Positions 42,783-50,362 of a stretch of 64,000 bases of DNA are shown piece by piece. Position numbers and translations under genes: made by a program. The notes below the pieces were generated by a model. The model ran no database searches. It saw only the letters and a program-made list of their open reading frames with translations, and had not been told where the DNA came from. This DNA is from Nostoc sp036917775 (GTDB taxonomy: Bacteria > Cyanobacteriota > Cyanobacteriia > Cyanobacteriales > Nostocaceae), in the NCBI RefSeq assembly GCF_036917775.1, contig NZ_JBALEQ010000068.1, forward strand, positions 1-64,000. The letters run 5' to 3'. The first letter of the stretch is position 1; the number at the start of each line of letters is the position of its first letter.

Positions 42783-45008
42783 ATGGCGACAAAATTTCCG
42801 AAATTTAGCCAGGATCTCGCACAGGACCCGACGACTCGTCGGATATGGTATGCGATCGCTACAGGCAACGATTTTGAAACCCATGATGGCATGACGGAAG
42901 AAAATCTTTACCAAAAGATTTTCGCAACTCACTTCGGTCACTTGGCAATCATCTTCCTGTGGGCATCCAGCCTCCTGTTCCACGTAGCCTGGCAAGGTAA
43001 CTTTGAACAGTGGATTAAAGATCCCCTTCACATCCGTCCCATCGCCCATGCGATTTGGGACCCCCACTTTGGTAAACCAGCGATCGAAGCTTTTACCCAA
43101 GCTGGCGCTAGTAATCCGGTAAACATCACCTACTCTGGTCTCTACCATTGGTGGTATACCATCGGTATGCGGAATAACGGCGAACTGTACAACGGTTCAG
43201 TGTTCTTGCTATTATTCGCTGCTGTATTATTGTTTGCTGGTTGGTTGCACTTGCAACCCAAGTACCGTCCTAGCTTGGCATGGTTTAAGAGCGCTGAACA
43301 TCGCCTAAACCACCACCTAGCAGGTTTGTTTGGTGTTAGTTCATTGGCTTGGGCTGGTCACTTAATTCACGTAGCTGTCCCCGAAGCTCGCGGTCAGCAC
43401 GTAGGTTGGGATAACTTCCTGAATACCCCACCCCACCCAGCCGGTTTGACACCATTCTTTACCGGTAACTGGAGTGTTTACGCTCAAAACCCTGATACTC
43501 CTGGACATATCTTCGGGACATCGCAAGGTGCAGGAACTGCAATTCTGACTTTCTTGGGTGGTTTCCATCCCCAGACAGAAGCTTTGTGGCTGACTGATAT
43601 AGCTCATCACCACTTAGCGATCGCAGTTCTATTTATCGTTGCTGGTCACATGTACCGGACAAACTTTGGGATTGGTCATAGTCTCAAAGAAGCCTTGAAT
43701 GCCAAGAATTTCTTTGGTATTCCTGTTGAAGGACCGTTCAACCTACCTCACCAAGGTATCTACGACACCTACAACAACTCCTTGCACTTCCAATTAGGTT
43801 GGCACTTAGCAGCGTTAGGTGTTGTTACTTCTCTGGTAGCGCAGCACATGTACTCCATGCCTTCCTACGCATTTATTGCGAAGGACTACACAACTCAGGC
43901 AGCGTTGTACACGCATCACCAGTATATTGCTGGATTCTTGATGCTTGGTGCTTTTGCTCACGGTGCAATCTTCTGGGTACGTGATTACGACCCAGAGCAA
44001 AATAAGGGTAACGTCCTTGAGCGCGTGTTGAAGCACAAAGAAGCGATTATTTCCCACCTTAGCTGGGTATCCCTTTTCTTAGGCTTCCACACCCTTGGTC
44101 TGTACGTACACAACGACGTAGTAGTTGCTTTCGGTACTCCTGAAAAGCAAATCTTGATTGAGCCAGTATTTGCTCAATTCGTTCAAGCTGCTAACGGGAA
44201 AGTACTGTACGGTTTAGACACTTTGCTATCTAACCCAGATAGTATTGCTTACACAGCATGGCCTAACTACGCTAACGTTTGGTTGCCAGGCTGGTTAGAT
44301 GCCATCAATGCTGGTACTAACTCCCTATTCTTGACAATTGGTCCTGGCGATTTCTTGGTACACCATGCGATCGCTCTAGGTCTGCACACCACCACCTTGA
44401 TTTTGGTCAAAGGTGCTTTGGATGCCCGTGGTTCTAAGCTGATGCCCGATAAAAAGGACTTCGGCTATGCCTTCCCTTGCGACGGCCCCGGTCGTGGCGG
44501 TACTTGCGATATCTCAGCATGGGATTCCTTCTACCTCGCTACATTCTGGATGCTCAACACCATTGGTTGGTTGACCTTCTACTGGCATTGGAAACATCTA
44601 GGTATTTGGCAAGGCAACGTAGCTCAGTTCAATGAGAACTCTACATATCTCATGGGCTGGTTCCGCGATTACCTCTGGGCTAACTCTGCTCAGTTGATTA
44701 ACGGTTACAACCCCTACGGCGTGAATAACCTGTCTGTCTGGGCTTGGATGTTCTTGTTTGGACACCTAGTTTGGGCTACCGGCTTCATGTTCTTAATCTC
44801 CTGGAGAGGTTACTGGCAAGAGTTGATTGAAACCCTTGTTTGGGCACACGAACGCACTCCTCTAGCTAACCTAGTTCGCTGGAAAGACAAGCCCGTTGCT
44901 CTGTCCATTGTTCAAGCTCGTGTCGTTGGTCTAGCTCACTTCACTGTTGGCTACATCGTGACTTACGCCGCGTTCTTGATTGCTTCTACTGCTGGTAAGT
45001 TCGGTTAA
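42783..45008 (+). CDS. psaB: photosystem I P700 apoprotein A2
   Basis: PsaB pairs with PsaA. The 741-residue length is standard and the F-X loop F-P-C-D-G-P-G-R-G-G-T-C is near 564-575. It begins M-A-T-K-F-P-K-F-S-Q-D-L-A, as expected. It is co-transcribed with psaA and followed by a strong terminator. Confidence 0.98.
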   Translation: MATKFPKFSQDLAQDPTTRRIWYAIATGNDFETHDGMTEENLYQKIFATHFGHLAIIFLWASSLLFHVAWQGNFEQWIKDPLHIRPIAHAIWDPHFGKPAIEAFTQAGASNPVNITYSGLYHWWYTIGMRNNGELYNGSVFLLLFAAVLLFAGWLHLQPKYRPSLAWFKSAEHRLNHHLAGLFGVSSLAWAGHLIHVAVPEARGQHVGWDNFLNTPPHPAGLTPFFTGNWSVYAQNPDTPGHIFGTSQGAGTAILTFLGGFHPQTEALWLTDIAHHHLAIAVLFIVAGHMYRTNFGIGHSLKEALNAKNFFGIPVEGPFNLPHQGIYDTYNNSLHFQLGWHLAALGVVTSLVAQHMYSMPSYAFIAKDYTTQAALYTHHQYIAGFLMLGAFAHGAIFWVRDYDPEQNKGNVLERVLKHKEAIISHLSWVSLFLGFHTLGLYVHNDVVVAFGTPEKQILIEPVFAQFVQAANGKVLYGLDTLLSNPDSIAYTAWPNYANVWLPGWLDAINAGTNSLFLTIGPGDFLVHHAIALGLHTTTLILVKGALDARGSKLMPDKKDFGYAFPCDGPGRGGTCDISAWDSFYLATFWMLNTIGWLTFYWHWKHLGIWQGNVAQFNENSTYLMGWFRDYLWANSAQLINGYNPYGVNNLSVWAWMFLFGHLVWATGFMFLISWRGYWQELIETLVWAHERTPLANLVRWKDKPVALSIVQARVVGLAHFTVGYIVTYAAFLIASTAGKFG

Positions 45009-45039
45009 TTTCGGCTCCTAGTTTTGTAGATAAGTAATA

Positions 45040-45072
45040 AAAATCCCCTGCCGCAAGGTGGGGGATTTTTTC
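45040..45072 (+). terminator. rho-independent terminator of psaAB
   Basis: AAAATCCCC (45041-45049) pairs with GGGGATTTT (45062-45070), then TT. It begins 32 bp after the psaB stop. Confidence 0.85.
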
Positions 45073-45144
45073 ATTTTTGATTACTTTTTATACTTTTTTG
45101 GGAACTCTAAAGTATAGAAAATACTTTATGTACATATTAAAAAA

Positions 45145-45633
45145 ATGAGATTAGAAACTCAAGTTAAACAAAATTCGCATTGTGCAATTTTTTCTCGAAA
45201 TTACTCTGAACATCTTGATGAAGCAGTTGAAATTAGTAATAATAATCCCAGACAGATAATTACTTTCCGCTCATCTGTAGTTTGGTCATCAGCTAAAAAA
45301 GCAATAGAAACTCACGGTCAACGTAAAATTTACTTTGCAACTGTGGGAGATTCTAACTTAGTTAGATACGAAGGAAACTTAGAAAGAGTTGAATTGAATC
45401 CAGAATTAAATCTTCAAACAGCACAAGAGTTACTTATGTACTGTACAGAGTCAACTAGAGAAGAAGGTTTATGGGAAGAAGTTGGGAAAGTAAAAGTTAA
45501 AACACTCTATGTAATTTCAAACTGTCAAAAAATTAACTCTCCTTTTCCTTTTACTCACTTAAGAAAATTACTAGATGCCTCTCCAATTGATGATAATTTT
45601 AGCTATAGCTATGCTTTAGTCTACGAAATATAA
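45145..45633 (+). CDS. hypothetical protein, accessory region
   Basis: The 162-residue product is Asn- and Lys-rich, in a region more AT-rich than the neighbours. I see V-V-W-S-S-A-K-K-A-I-E-T-H-G-Q-R-K-I-Y-F-A and a Y-V-I-S-N-C segment, but recognise no family. It is followed 14 bp later by the antitoxin-like small gene, so it may share its transcript. Codon use suggests a recent arrival. Confidence 0.55.
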   Translation: MRLETQVKQNSHCAIFSRNYSEHLDEAVEISNNNPRQIITFRSSVVWSSAKKAIETHGQRKIYFATVGDSNLVRYEGNLERVELNPELNLQTAQELLMYCTESTREEGLWEEVGKVKVKTLYVISNCQKINSPFPFTHLRKLLDASPIDDNFSYSYALVYEI

Positions 45634-45647
45634 AAAGAGAACTGAAG

Positions 45648-45854
45648 GTGAATATTAAATTAGTACAATCTCTCGTGCAGGTTATTTTATCTCTCTCTGA
45701 TGAAGAGCGATCGCTTTTGGAAGAAAAACTATTTTTCGATTTATCAGAGCCTTTAACCAGTGACTTAATGCAACTTTCCCAGACTGGCGGAGCCTTTAAC
45801 TTTCTTGAATGTGAACCAGATATATATTCACTTGACGACGGAGAACCTATCTAA
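45648..45854 (+). CDS. small antitoxin-like protein preceding a PemK-type toxin
   Basis: Starting at GTG 45648, the 68-residue acidic protein (L-S-L-S-D-E-E-R-S-L-L-E-E-K-L-F) is typical of small proteins that precede PemK/MazF toxins in cyanobacteria. No DNA-binding motif is recognised. A ribosome site (gaactgaaggtg) is weak. Confidence 0.55.
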   Translation: MNIKLVQSLVQVILSLSDEERSLLEEKLFFDLSEPLTSDLMQLSQTGGAFNFLECEPDIYSLDDGEPI

Positions 45855-46201
45855 TATCTCTCCAAAAAGGTGATATTGTCTTGGTTCCATTTCCATTTAC
45901 AAACTTGAGTGGAACAAAGCTACGCCCTGGTTTAGTTTTATGGATAGACACTATAGGCGATGATGTCACTTTATGTTTTATTTCATCTCAAAATATAAGT
46001 AGTTTGAGTTCAGAAGAGTTCATTTTAGAACCTTCAGATCCAGATTTTCCTAGTACTGGATTACGGGTTGCTTCTAAAGTTAGGGTTACTCGAATAACTA
46101 CCATAGAGCGTAGACTAATCACCAGAAGGATAGGTAAATTAGGAGAAAGTCAAATTCAGCAGTTGAATACAGCGATTCTTCAAGCTCTGAAACTGACATA
46201 A
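45854..46201 (+). CDS. MazF/PemK-family toxin, start codon unclear
   Basis: The family motif K-G-D-I-V-L-V-P-F-P-F-T, then L-R-P-G-L-V-L and R-V-T-R-I, is visible, so this is a PemK-like mRNA interferase. The K-G-D-I-V part lies before the first plausible start (TTG 45881): in frame upstream there is no ATG or GTG before the stop at 45833-45835. Initiation at ATA 45854 or another rare codon would include the motif; starting at TTG would remove the first strand and could inactivate it. I annotate from 45854 because the motif is in frame. Confidence 0.55.
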   Translation: MSLQKGDIVLVPFPFTNLSGTKLRPGLVLWIDTIGDDVTLCFISSQNISSLSSEEFILEPSDPDFPSTGLRVASKVRVTRITTIERRLITRRIGKLGESQIQQLNTAILQALKLT

Positions 46202-46310
46202 TCTTAAATATGTTACGTCTTATTAGACATAATATTTCTCATAAATCCCAAAAGGATAACCAGGTGCAATCCCGCCAAATTTACTAGAAATTGCTAATAC
46301 TGAATCTAAT

Positions 46311-46563
46311 ATAGGACTATGATTTGATTTCTGAAAAAATCTAAGTAGTAGGGTGTGTTATGGCATAGCCTAACGCACCTAAACCTTTGGGCGGTGCGTT
46401 ACGCCAAAGGCTAACGCACCCTACTGGCGTGGCAAGGCTAAAATAGTGCATTAGGAAAAAAACAGAAAAATTGATTTATCTTGATTTTCTCAAAAATCTA
46501 TTGCAACATTTTAGCCTTGCCACGCCACTACGTATATTTCAATAATCAAATATGAGTCCTATA
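46311..46563. repeat. outer palindromic element with nested insertions
   Basis: Left end ataggactatgatttgattt (46311-46330) is inverted at the right end around 46537-46563 with about 21 of 26 bases matching. The right end (ttcaataatcaaatatgagt, 46538-46557) recurs at 55971-55990. Inside are a gtagggtg(t/c)gtta-ended inverted repeat (46348-46424) and the MITE at 46425-46527. Confidence 0.65.
46425..46527. mobile_element. 103-bp MITE with 20-bp perfect terminal inverted repeats
   Basis: TGGCGTGGCAAGGCTAAAAT (46425-46444) and its exact complement (46508-46527) form the ends. Both flanks are CTAC (46421-46424 and 46528-46531), a likely 4-bp target duplication. It has no room for a transposase. 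It sits at the end of another inverted repeat (46348-46424). Confidence 0.8.
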
Positions 46564-46589
46564 GTGCTTATTTACGAAGCTGCAAAACA

Positions 46590-46799
46590 GCTGAAAATAG
46601 ACCCCATCCAGCACGTTTTCCGCAAGGGTTCGCCGAGTTCTTCATCAAATTCTTAACTGATGAAGGTGATATGGTATTAGATCCATTCGCAGGTTCTAAT
46701 ACAACTGGGTTTGTTGCTGAAACTCTGCAACGTCGATGGATATCTTTTGAAATTAATGAGAATTATGTAATGGGAAGTCGTTATCGATTTAGCCAATAA
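46590..46799 (+). pseudogene. 3' remnant of a DNA methyltransferase gene
   Basis: From about 46590 to the stop at 46797-46799 the frame encodes H-P-A-R-F-P, then F-I-K-F-L-T-D, V-L-D-P-F-A-G-S-N-T-T-G (the SAM-binding motif), and F-E-I-N-E-N-Y. That is the C-terminal end of a beta-class N4/N6 methyltransferase. The upstream part with the catalytic (D/N/S)PP(Y/W) motif is absent, replaced by the MITE-rich stretch. It is probably the leftover of a restriction-modification gene. Confidence 0.7.
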
Positions 46800-46872
46800 C
46801 CAAATTAGGTCAAGGTTCACGAGTAAGGAGTTAAAATTTATAGCTTATGAATCGTAACTCGTAACTACTCAC

Positions 46873-47067
46873 TTAAATTTCTCCATTCACCTGCATTTGA
46901 TGAACTTGATCGGCTAGCTCTTGACGACCTTGATCGTCTAGTTTATCAATAGCTAACATTCCCATAAGAATCACTTCTTTCAGTGTTAAACGTGTCGAAT
47001 GTGCCTGTTTTTGCACAATCTCCTTAATAATTGGACTGACACCAATCGCTGTACTAGCTCTAGCCAC
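46873..47067 (-). CDS. small hypothetical protein
   Basis: The 64-residue product reads as two helices (V-Q-K-Q-A-H-S-T-R-L-T-L-K-E-V and L-D-D-Q-G-R-Q-E-L-A-D-Q-V-H). I see no named family. It is single on this strand, with a 700-bp empty region upstream. Confidence 0.4.
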   Translation of the reverse strand: MARASTAIGVSPIIKEIVQKQAHSTRLTLKEVILMGMLAIDKLDDQGRQELADQVHQMQVNGEI

Positions 47068-47772
47068 GGAAGAACAAACACTAATTGATTAAGCCTAAAT
47101 CTTAGCATTTCCAATGAAGTTATTTTCTATAGTTAAAACTTAATTTAAAGGTGTTTCAACTCATACTTCTATAGGCAAATATAAATTTGAAATTATATAT
47201 ACAGAACTACAATATCAGTACAGAGAATTGCTCTAATACTGGACAATCTGTATCAAACCCCAAATCATTCCATCAAATCTAACAGCCAACTTTTGGATGA
47301 AAATAAATCTAACTTTTGTTATATCAATACAATCTGTATAATTTTTTACTGCACTATAGATGACTTTATAATTATCACAAACCAGTTTAAGCGCTTAACT
47401 TTTTGAGAGCAAGTTCTCAAACATCAATAATAATAACCTTTTGCTTGCTCACAAAGAGCAGATCGTCGTATGATATCAACTAATCGCAAACTTATACACA
47501 CTTACAATATTTGTGGATACTGAGTTATAAAAAATGGTTGTTTTGTGAAAAGAGTGCTTTAAGTACCAGGATTTTCGCAAATCAGAGTTGATACCACCGA
47601 AAAAGCCGTATTTTAAAGAGATCGTAAATTGTCTAAGATAATCTACTCAACACGCTTTACAGAACTATACAGTGTAAATAAGAATAATAACTTAACCGAA
47701 GTAAAATTTTCCTGAATACAGGCAATTAATGATGTGATAGGGAAAAGCAGTGAGTAGAGGAGAGAGAAAGCG
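47068..47772. other. AT-rich intergenic region, nothing recognised
   Basis: About 700 bp without a convincing gene. It separates the accessory stretch from the SGNH hydrolase and probably includes that gene's promoter. Confidence 0.5.
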
Positions 47773-48828
47773 ATGAGGGACCCTTATCTGTTGGCAGCAG
47801 GCTTGTTAACAGGATTAGCAATACCAGCATCGGCTCTTCCACATTTGTCAATTGTCCTGCCAGAAAGTTCTAGATTCCTGTGGGATTTAAAACAAGGCTC
47901 GCAGACAATAGTAAGTAGACAAATCATCCCCAGCGTTGATCTCTCCTTACCAGAACTCAGTGGGCAAGCGTTCCAACCCCTAAAAAATTCGCAGCCGACG
48001 GTAGACGAAAAAAACGTCTCTAGCGTACCCGAACTCAGTAGTGAAGGATCACCAGCTTCAACAGAATCATTAGTCAAACCCAGCGCCCAAGCAACTGGTA
48101 TTTCTTTGACATCTGGTAATCAACTTTACTACCAAAGATTGGCGGCTCTGAAAACAGGTCAGATTTATACGCGCGTAGATAGTGATAATTTGCAATCTTT
48201 GTGGGAGTCGATCAGGAAGCGTCAACTAACTTATGATGACTGGAAAAGTTTATTAGCTTTAGAAGCTAGAGCGATCGCTCAAGGTCAAGGTACAAATCAT
48301 CTAAGCATCTTAGTTGGCGATTCTTTGAGTATGTGGTTTCCTAGAGAAAAACTGCCTACTGGGAAATTGTGGCTCAATCAAGGTATCTCTGGAGATACTT
48401 CCAGTGGTGTTTTAAAAAGGTTGGGGGCATTTTCGGCAACGCGGCCAGATGTAATTTATGTCATGGCTGGGATTAACGACTTACGAAAAGGCGCTAGTGA
48501 TGACACAATTTTGCGTAATTATCGCCGGATTGTCCGTCGTTTACGGGATTCTCACCCAAAAGCTCAAATCATTGTCCAATCAATTTTGCCTACTCGCCTA
48601 GCAAAACTTTCCAACACCCGCATTCGTCACATCAACACCCAATTAACCCAAATTGCTAAACAAGAAGGCGCTAATTATCTAAATATTTATAGCTGGTTTA
48701 CCGATATGGAAGGCAATATGCGTCCAGAGTTGACCACAGATGGTTTGCACCTGTCACAAGAGGGTTATGATGTATGGCGCTCGGCATTACAACAGATAGA
48801 ATACAAGGTAACTCAGCGTGAAGATTAA
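47773..48828 (+). CDS. SGNH/GDSL-family hydrolase
   Basis: The C-terminal half holds the SGNH blocks: V-G-D-S-L (Ser near 184), the N-Q-G-I-S-G block II Gly, G-I-N-D-L (block III) and the D-G-L-H-L-S box (Asp/His near 323-326), an esterase or deacylase catalytic set. The N-terminus has a hydrophobic stretch (L-L-A-A-G-L-L-T-G-L-A-I-P-A-S-A) that could be a signal peptide, followed by a Ser/Pro-rich linker to about 120. A periplasmic or cell-wall substrate is likely but unknown. Confidence 0.8.
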   Translation: MRDPYLLAAGLLTGLAIPASALPHLSIVLPESSRFLWDLKQGSQTIVSRQIIPSVDLSLPELSGQAFQPLKNSQPTVDEKNVSSVPELSSEGSPASTESLVKPSAQATGISLTSGNQLYYQRLAALKTGQIYTRVDSDNLQSLWESIRKRQLTYDDWKSLLALEARAIAQGQGTNHLSILVGDSLSMWFPREKLPTGKLWLNQGISGDTSSGVLKRLGAFSATRPDVIYVMAGINDLRKGASDDTILRNYRRIVRRLRDSHPKAQIIVQSILPTRLAKLSNTRIRHINTQLTQIAKQEGANYLNIYSWFTDMEGNMRPELTTDGLHLSQEGYDVWRSALQQIEYKVTQRED

Positions 48829-48889
48829 GCGATCGCTCGACCCTTGAAGCGATGTCTATGACGGGCTGCGCCTACGCAATTTTAGATTT

Positions 48890-49252
48890 ATGGAAATTAC
48901 CGACAACGATGCCATCACCATACGTTCTCTAATTGAACACCAATTGGCAGCCTTTAAAAAGGATGATGCTCAAGGCGCTTTTTCCTTCGCCAGTCCAGGA
49001 ATTCAGGCGCAATTTGGTACCGCAGAAAATTTCATGCAGATGGTGAAGATAAGTTATCCAGCAGTATACCGTCCTCGTTCCGTCTTTTTTGAGAAGATAA
49101 CAACCATCCAAAAAAACATAACTCAGCCAGTGCTACTACTTGCTCCTGATGGAGTTCCCTTGAGAGCTTTATATCTTATGGAAAAACAGCCGGATAATGC
49201 CTGGAGGATTAACGGCTGCTTTCTAGTTTCTGTAGAAGGTAAAGAAATATAA
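48890..49252 (+). CDS. DUF4864-family protein
   Basis: The 120-residue protein shows the pattern I-R-S-L-I-E-H-Q-L-A-A-F-K-K-D-D-A-Q-G-A-F-S-F-A-S-P-G-I-Q-x-x-F-G, followed by F-M-Q-M-V and W-R-I-N-G-C, as in DUF4864. Function is not known. It starts 61 bp after the SGNH gene; the spacer holds a gcgatgtctatgacgggctg repeat. Confidence 0.7.
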   Translation: MEITDNDAITIRSLIEHQLAAFKKDDAQGAFSFASPGIQAQFGTAENFMQMVKISYPAVYRPRSVFFEKITTIQKNITQPVLLLAPDGVPLRALYLMEKQPDNAWRINGCFLVSVEGKEI

Positions 49253-49276
49253 ATGGATCTCTATAAAACCAAAATT

Positions 49277-50110
49277 TTATAATTTAACGCCCAAGACTTC
49301 CCGATTATTCAAAACCTGATTCAACTTACCACTGCGATAACCTTCCAAATCCAGAGTTACGTAAAGAAATCCAAAATCCTGAAATACAGAAACTACTTTT
49401 TGCAAATCTGTCGTTAAGACAAACTCTTTAATTTGTTCTGGTGATAATTCAATGCGTGCTGTATCATCTTCCGATCGCACGCGCAAATTCTGCCAACCCA
49501 GCTTTCTTAAGAAAATTTCTGCTCTACCAACTCGTTGTAACTTAGCGACAGTAATCTCTTCACCATAAGGAAACCGGGAACTTAGGCAAGGTTGAGCCGG
49601 TTTATCCCACCAAGGTAAACCGAGTTGTTGTGAAAGTTGGCGAACTTCAACTTTGGTGACACCCACTTCAGCTAAAGGCGATCGCGCCCCTCTTTCTTTC
49701 GCTGCTTGAATTCCTGGGCGATAATCATGCAAATCATCGGCATTTACCCCATCCACTACGTAGGGATAACCCAACTGTAAAGCTAAAGGTTTGAGAGTGT
49801 CGTGCAACTCACTTTTGCAAAAATAACAGCGGTTAACCGGGTTAGAAGTGTAATTGGGATTTTCCATCTCGTGAGTCTGGACGATTTTATGAGCAATCCC
49901 AATAGTTGCAGCTTGAATTTTGGCATCTTCCAACTCTTCTGGCAACAGCGAAGGAGAAACAGCCGTAACAGCCAGAGCGCGATCGCCCAAGGCATCATAA
50001 GCAATTTTGGCAACCAAAGTGCTATCAACGCCCCCAGAGTAGGCAATCAATGCCTGCTCCATCTCTTCAAATAAGGCTTTTAATTGCTCAAATTTTTCTG
50101 TCAGCATCAT
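49277..50110 (-). CDS. larE: ATP-dependent sacrificial sulfur transferase LarE
   Basis: The 277-residue PP-loop protein has Y-S-G-G-V-D-S (25-30) and the cysteine in C-L-S-S-R near 176, which in Lactobacillus LarE donates its sulfur to build the nickel-pincer cofactor of lactate racemase. The G-V-N-A-D-D-L-H-D-Y-R-P-G segment is typical. I see no larB/larC in the window, so the cofactor's user here is unknown. Confidence 0.85.
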   Translation of the reverse strand: MMLTEKFEQLKALFEEMEQALIAYSGGVDSTLVAKIAYDALGDRALAVTAVSPSLLPEELEDAKIQAATIGIAHKIVQTHEMENPNYTSNPVNRCYFCKSELHDTLKPLALQLGYPYVVDGVNADDLHDYRPGIQAAKERGARSPLAEVGVTKVEVRQLSQQLGLPWWDKPAQPCLSSRFPYGEEITVAKLQRVGRAEIFLRKLGWQNLRVRSEDDTARIELSPEQIKEFVLTTDLQKVVSVFQDFGFLYVTLDLEGYRSGKLNQVLNNREVLGVKL

Positions 50111-50185
50111 TTCTCAACCCTAATCAAACCCTATAGCACCCAACCATTTTTATTGTAGTCATTTGTTATGTTACGGGGCATTGGG

Positions 50186-50332
50186 AATTGGGCATTAGCC
50201 TGGATTTCTCACAAGTGAGAAATCCAAGGGGTGTGGGAGGTGTGGGAAGTGTGGGAAGATGGGAAAGAAGTCTTACCCCCCACCCTCCCCACACTCCCCA
50301 CACTCCTCTTCTCCCTCGCTCCCTGCCCCCTG
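50186..50332 (+). repeat. about 140-bp dispersed repeat, copy B
   Basis: It is an inverted copy of 17430-17576. It starts gggcattagcctggatttct, holds a perfect 11-bp hairpin (50201-50224, ggatttctcac then its complement), and continues through gaagtcttacccccc and the C/T-rich end. It lies between larE and the histidine kinase. Confidence 0.85.
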
Positions 50333-50362
50333 CCCCCTGACCCCTGCCCCCTGCTCCCCACC

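Larger units (their letters stand above)
46202..46604. other. MITE-rich spacer
   Basis: The 400-bp spacer after the toxin gene is filled by nested palindromic elements (46311-46563) and no complete gene. Confidence 0.7.

Noticed and set aside
48840..48880. gcgatgtctatgacgggctgcgcc as a regulatory site
   Set aside because: Variants occur near 2470, 10470 and 24870 in unrelated settings, so it is a dispersed repeat rather than a specific operator.
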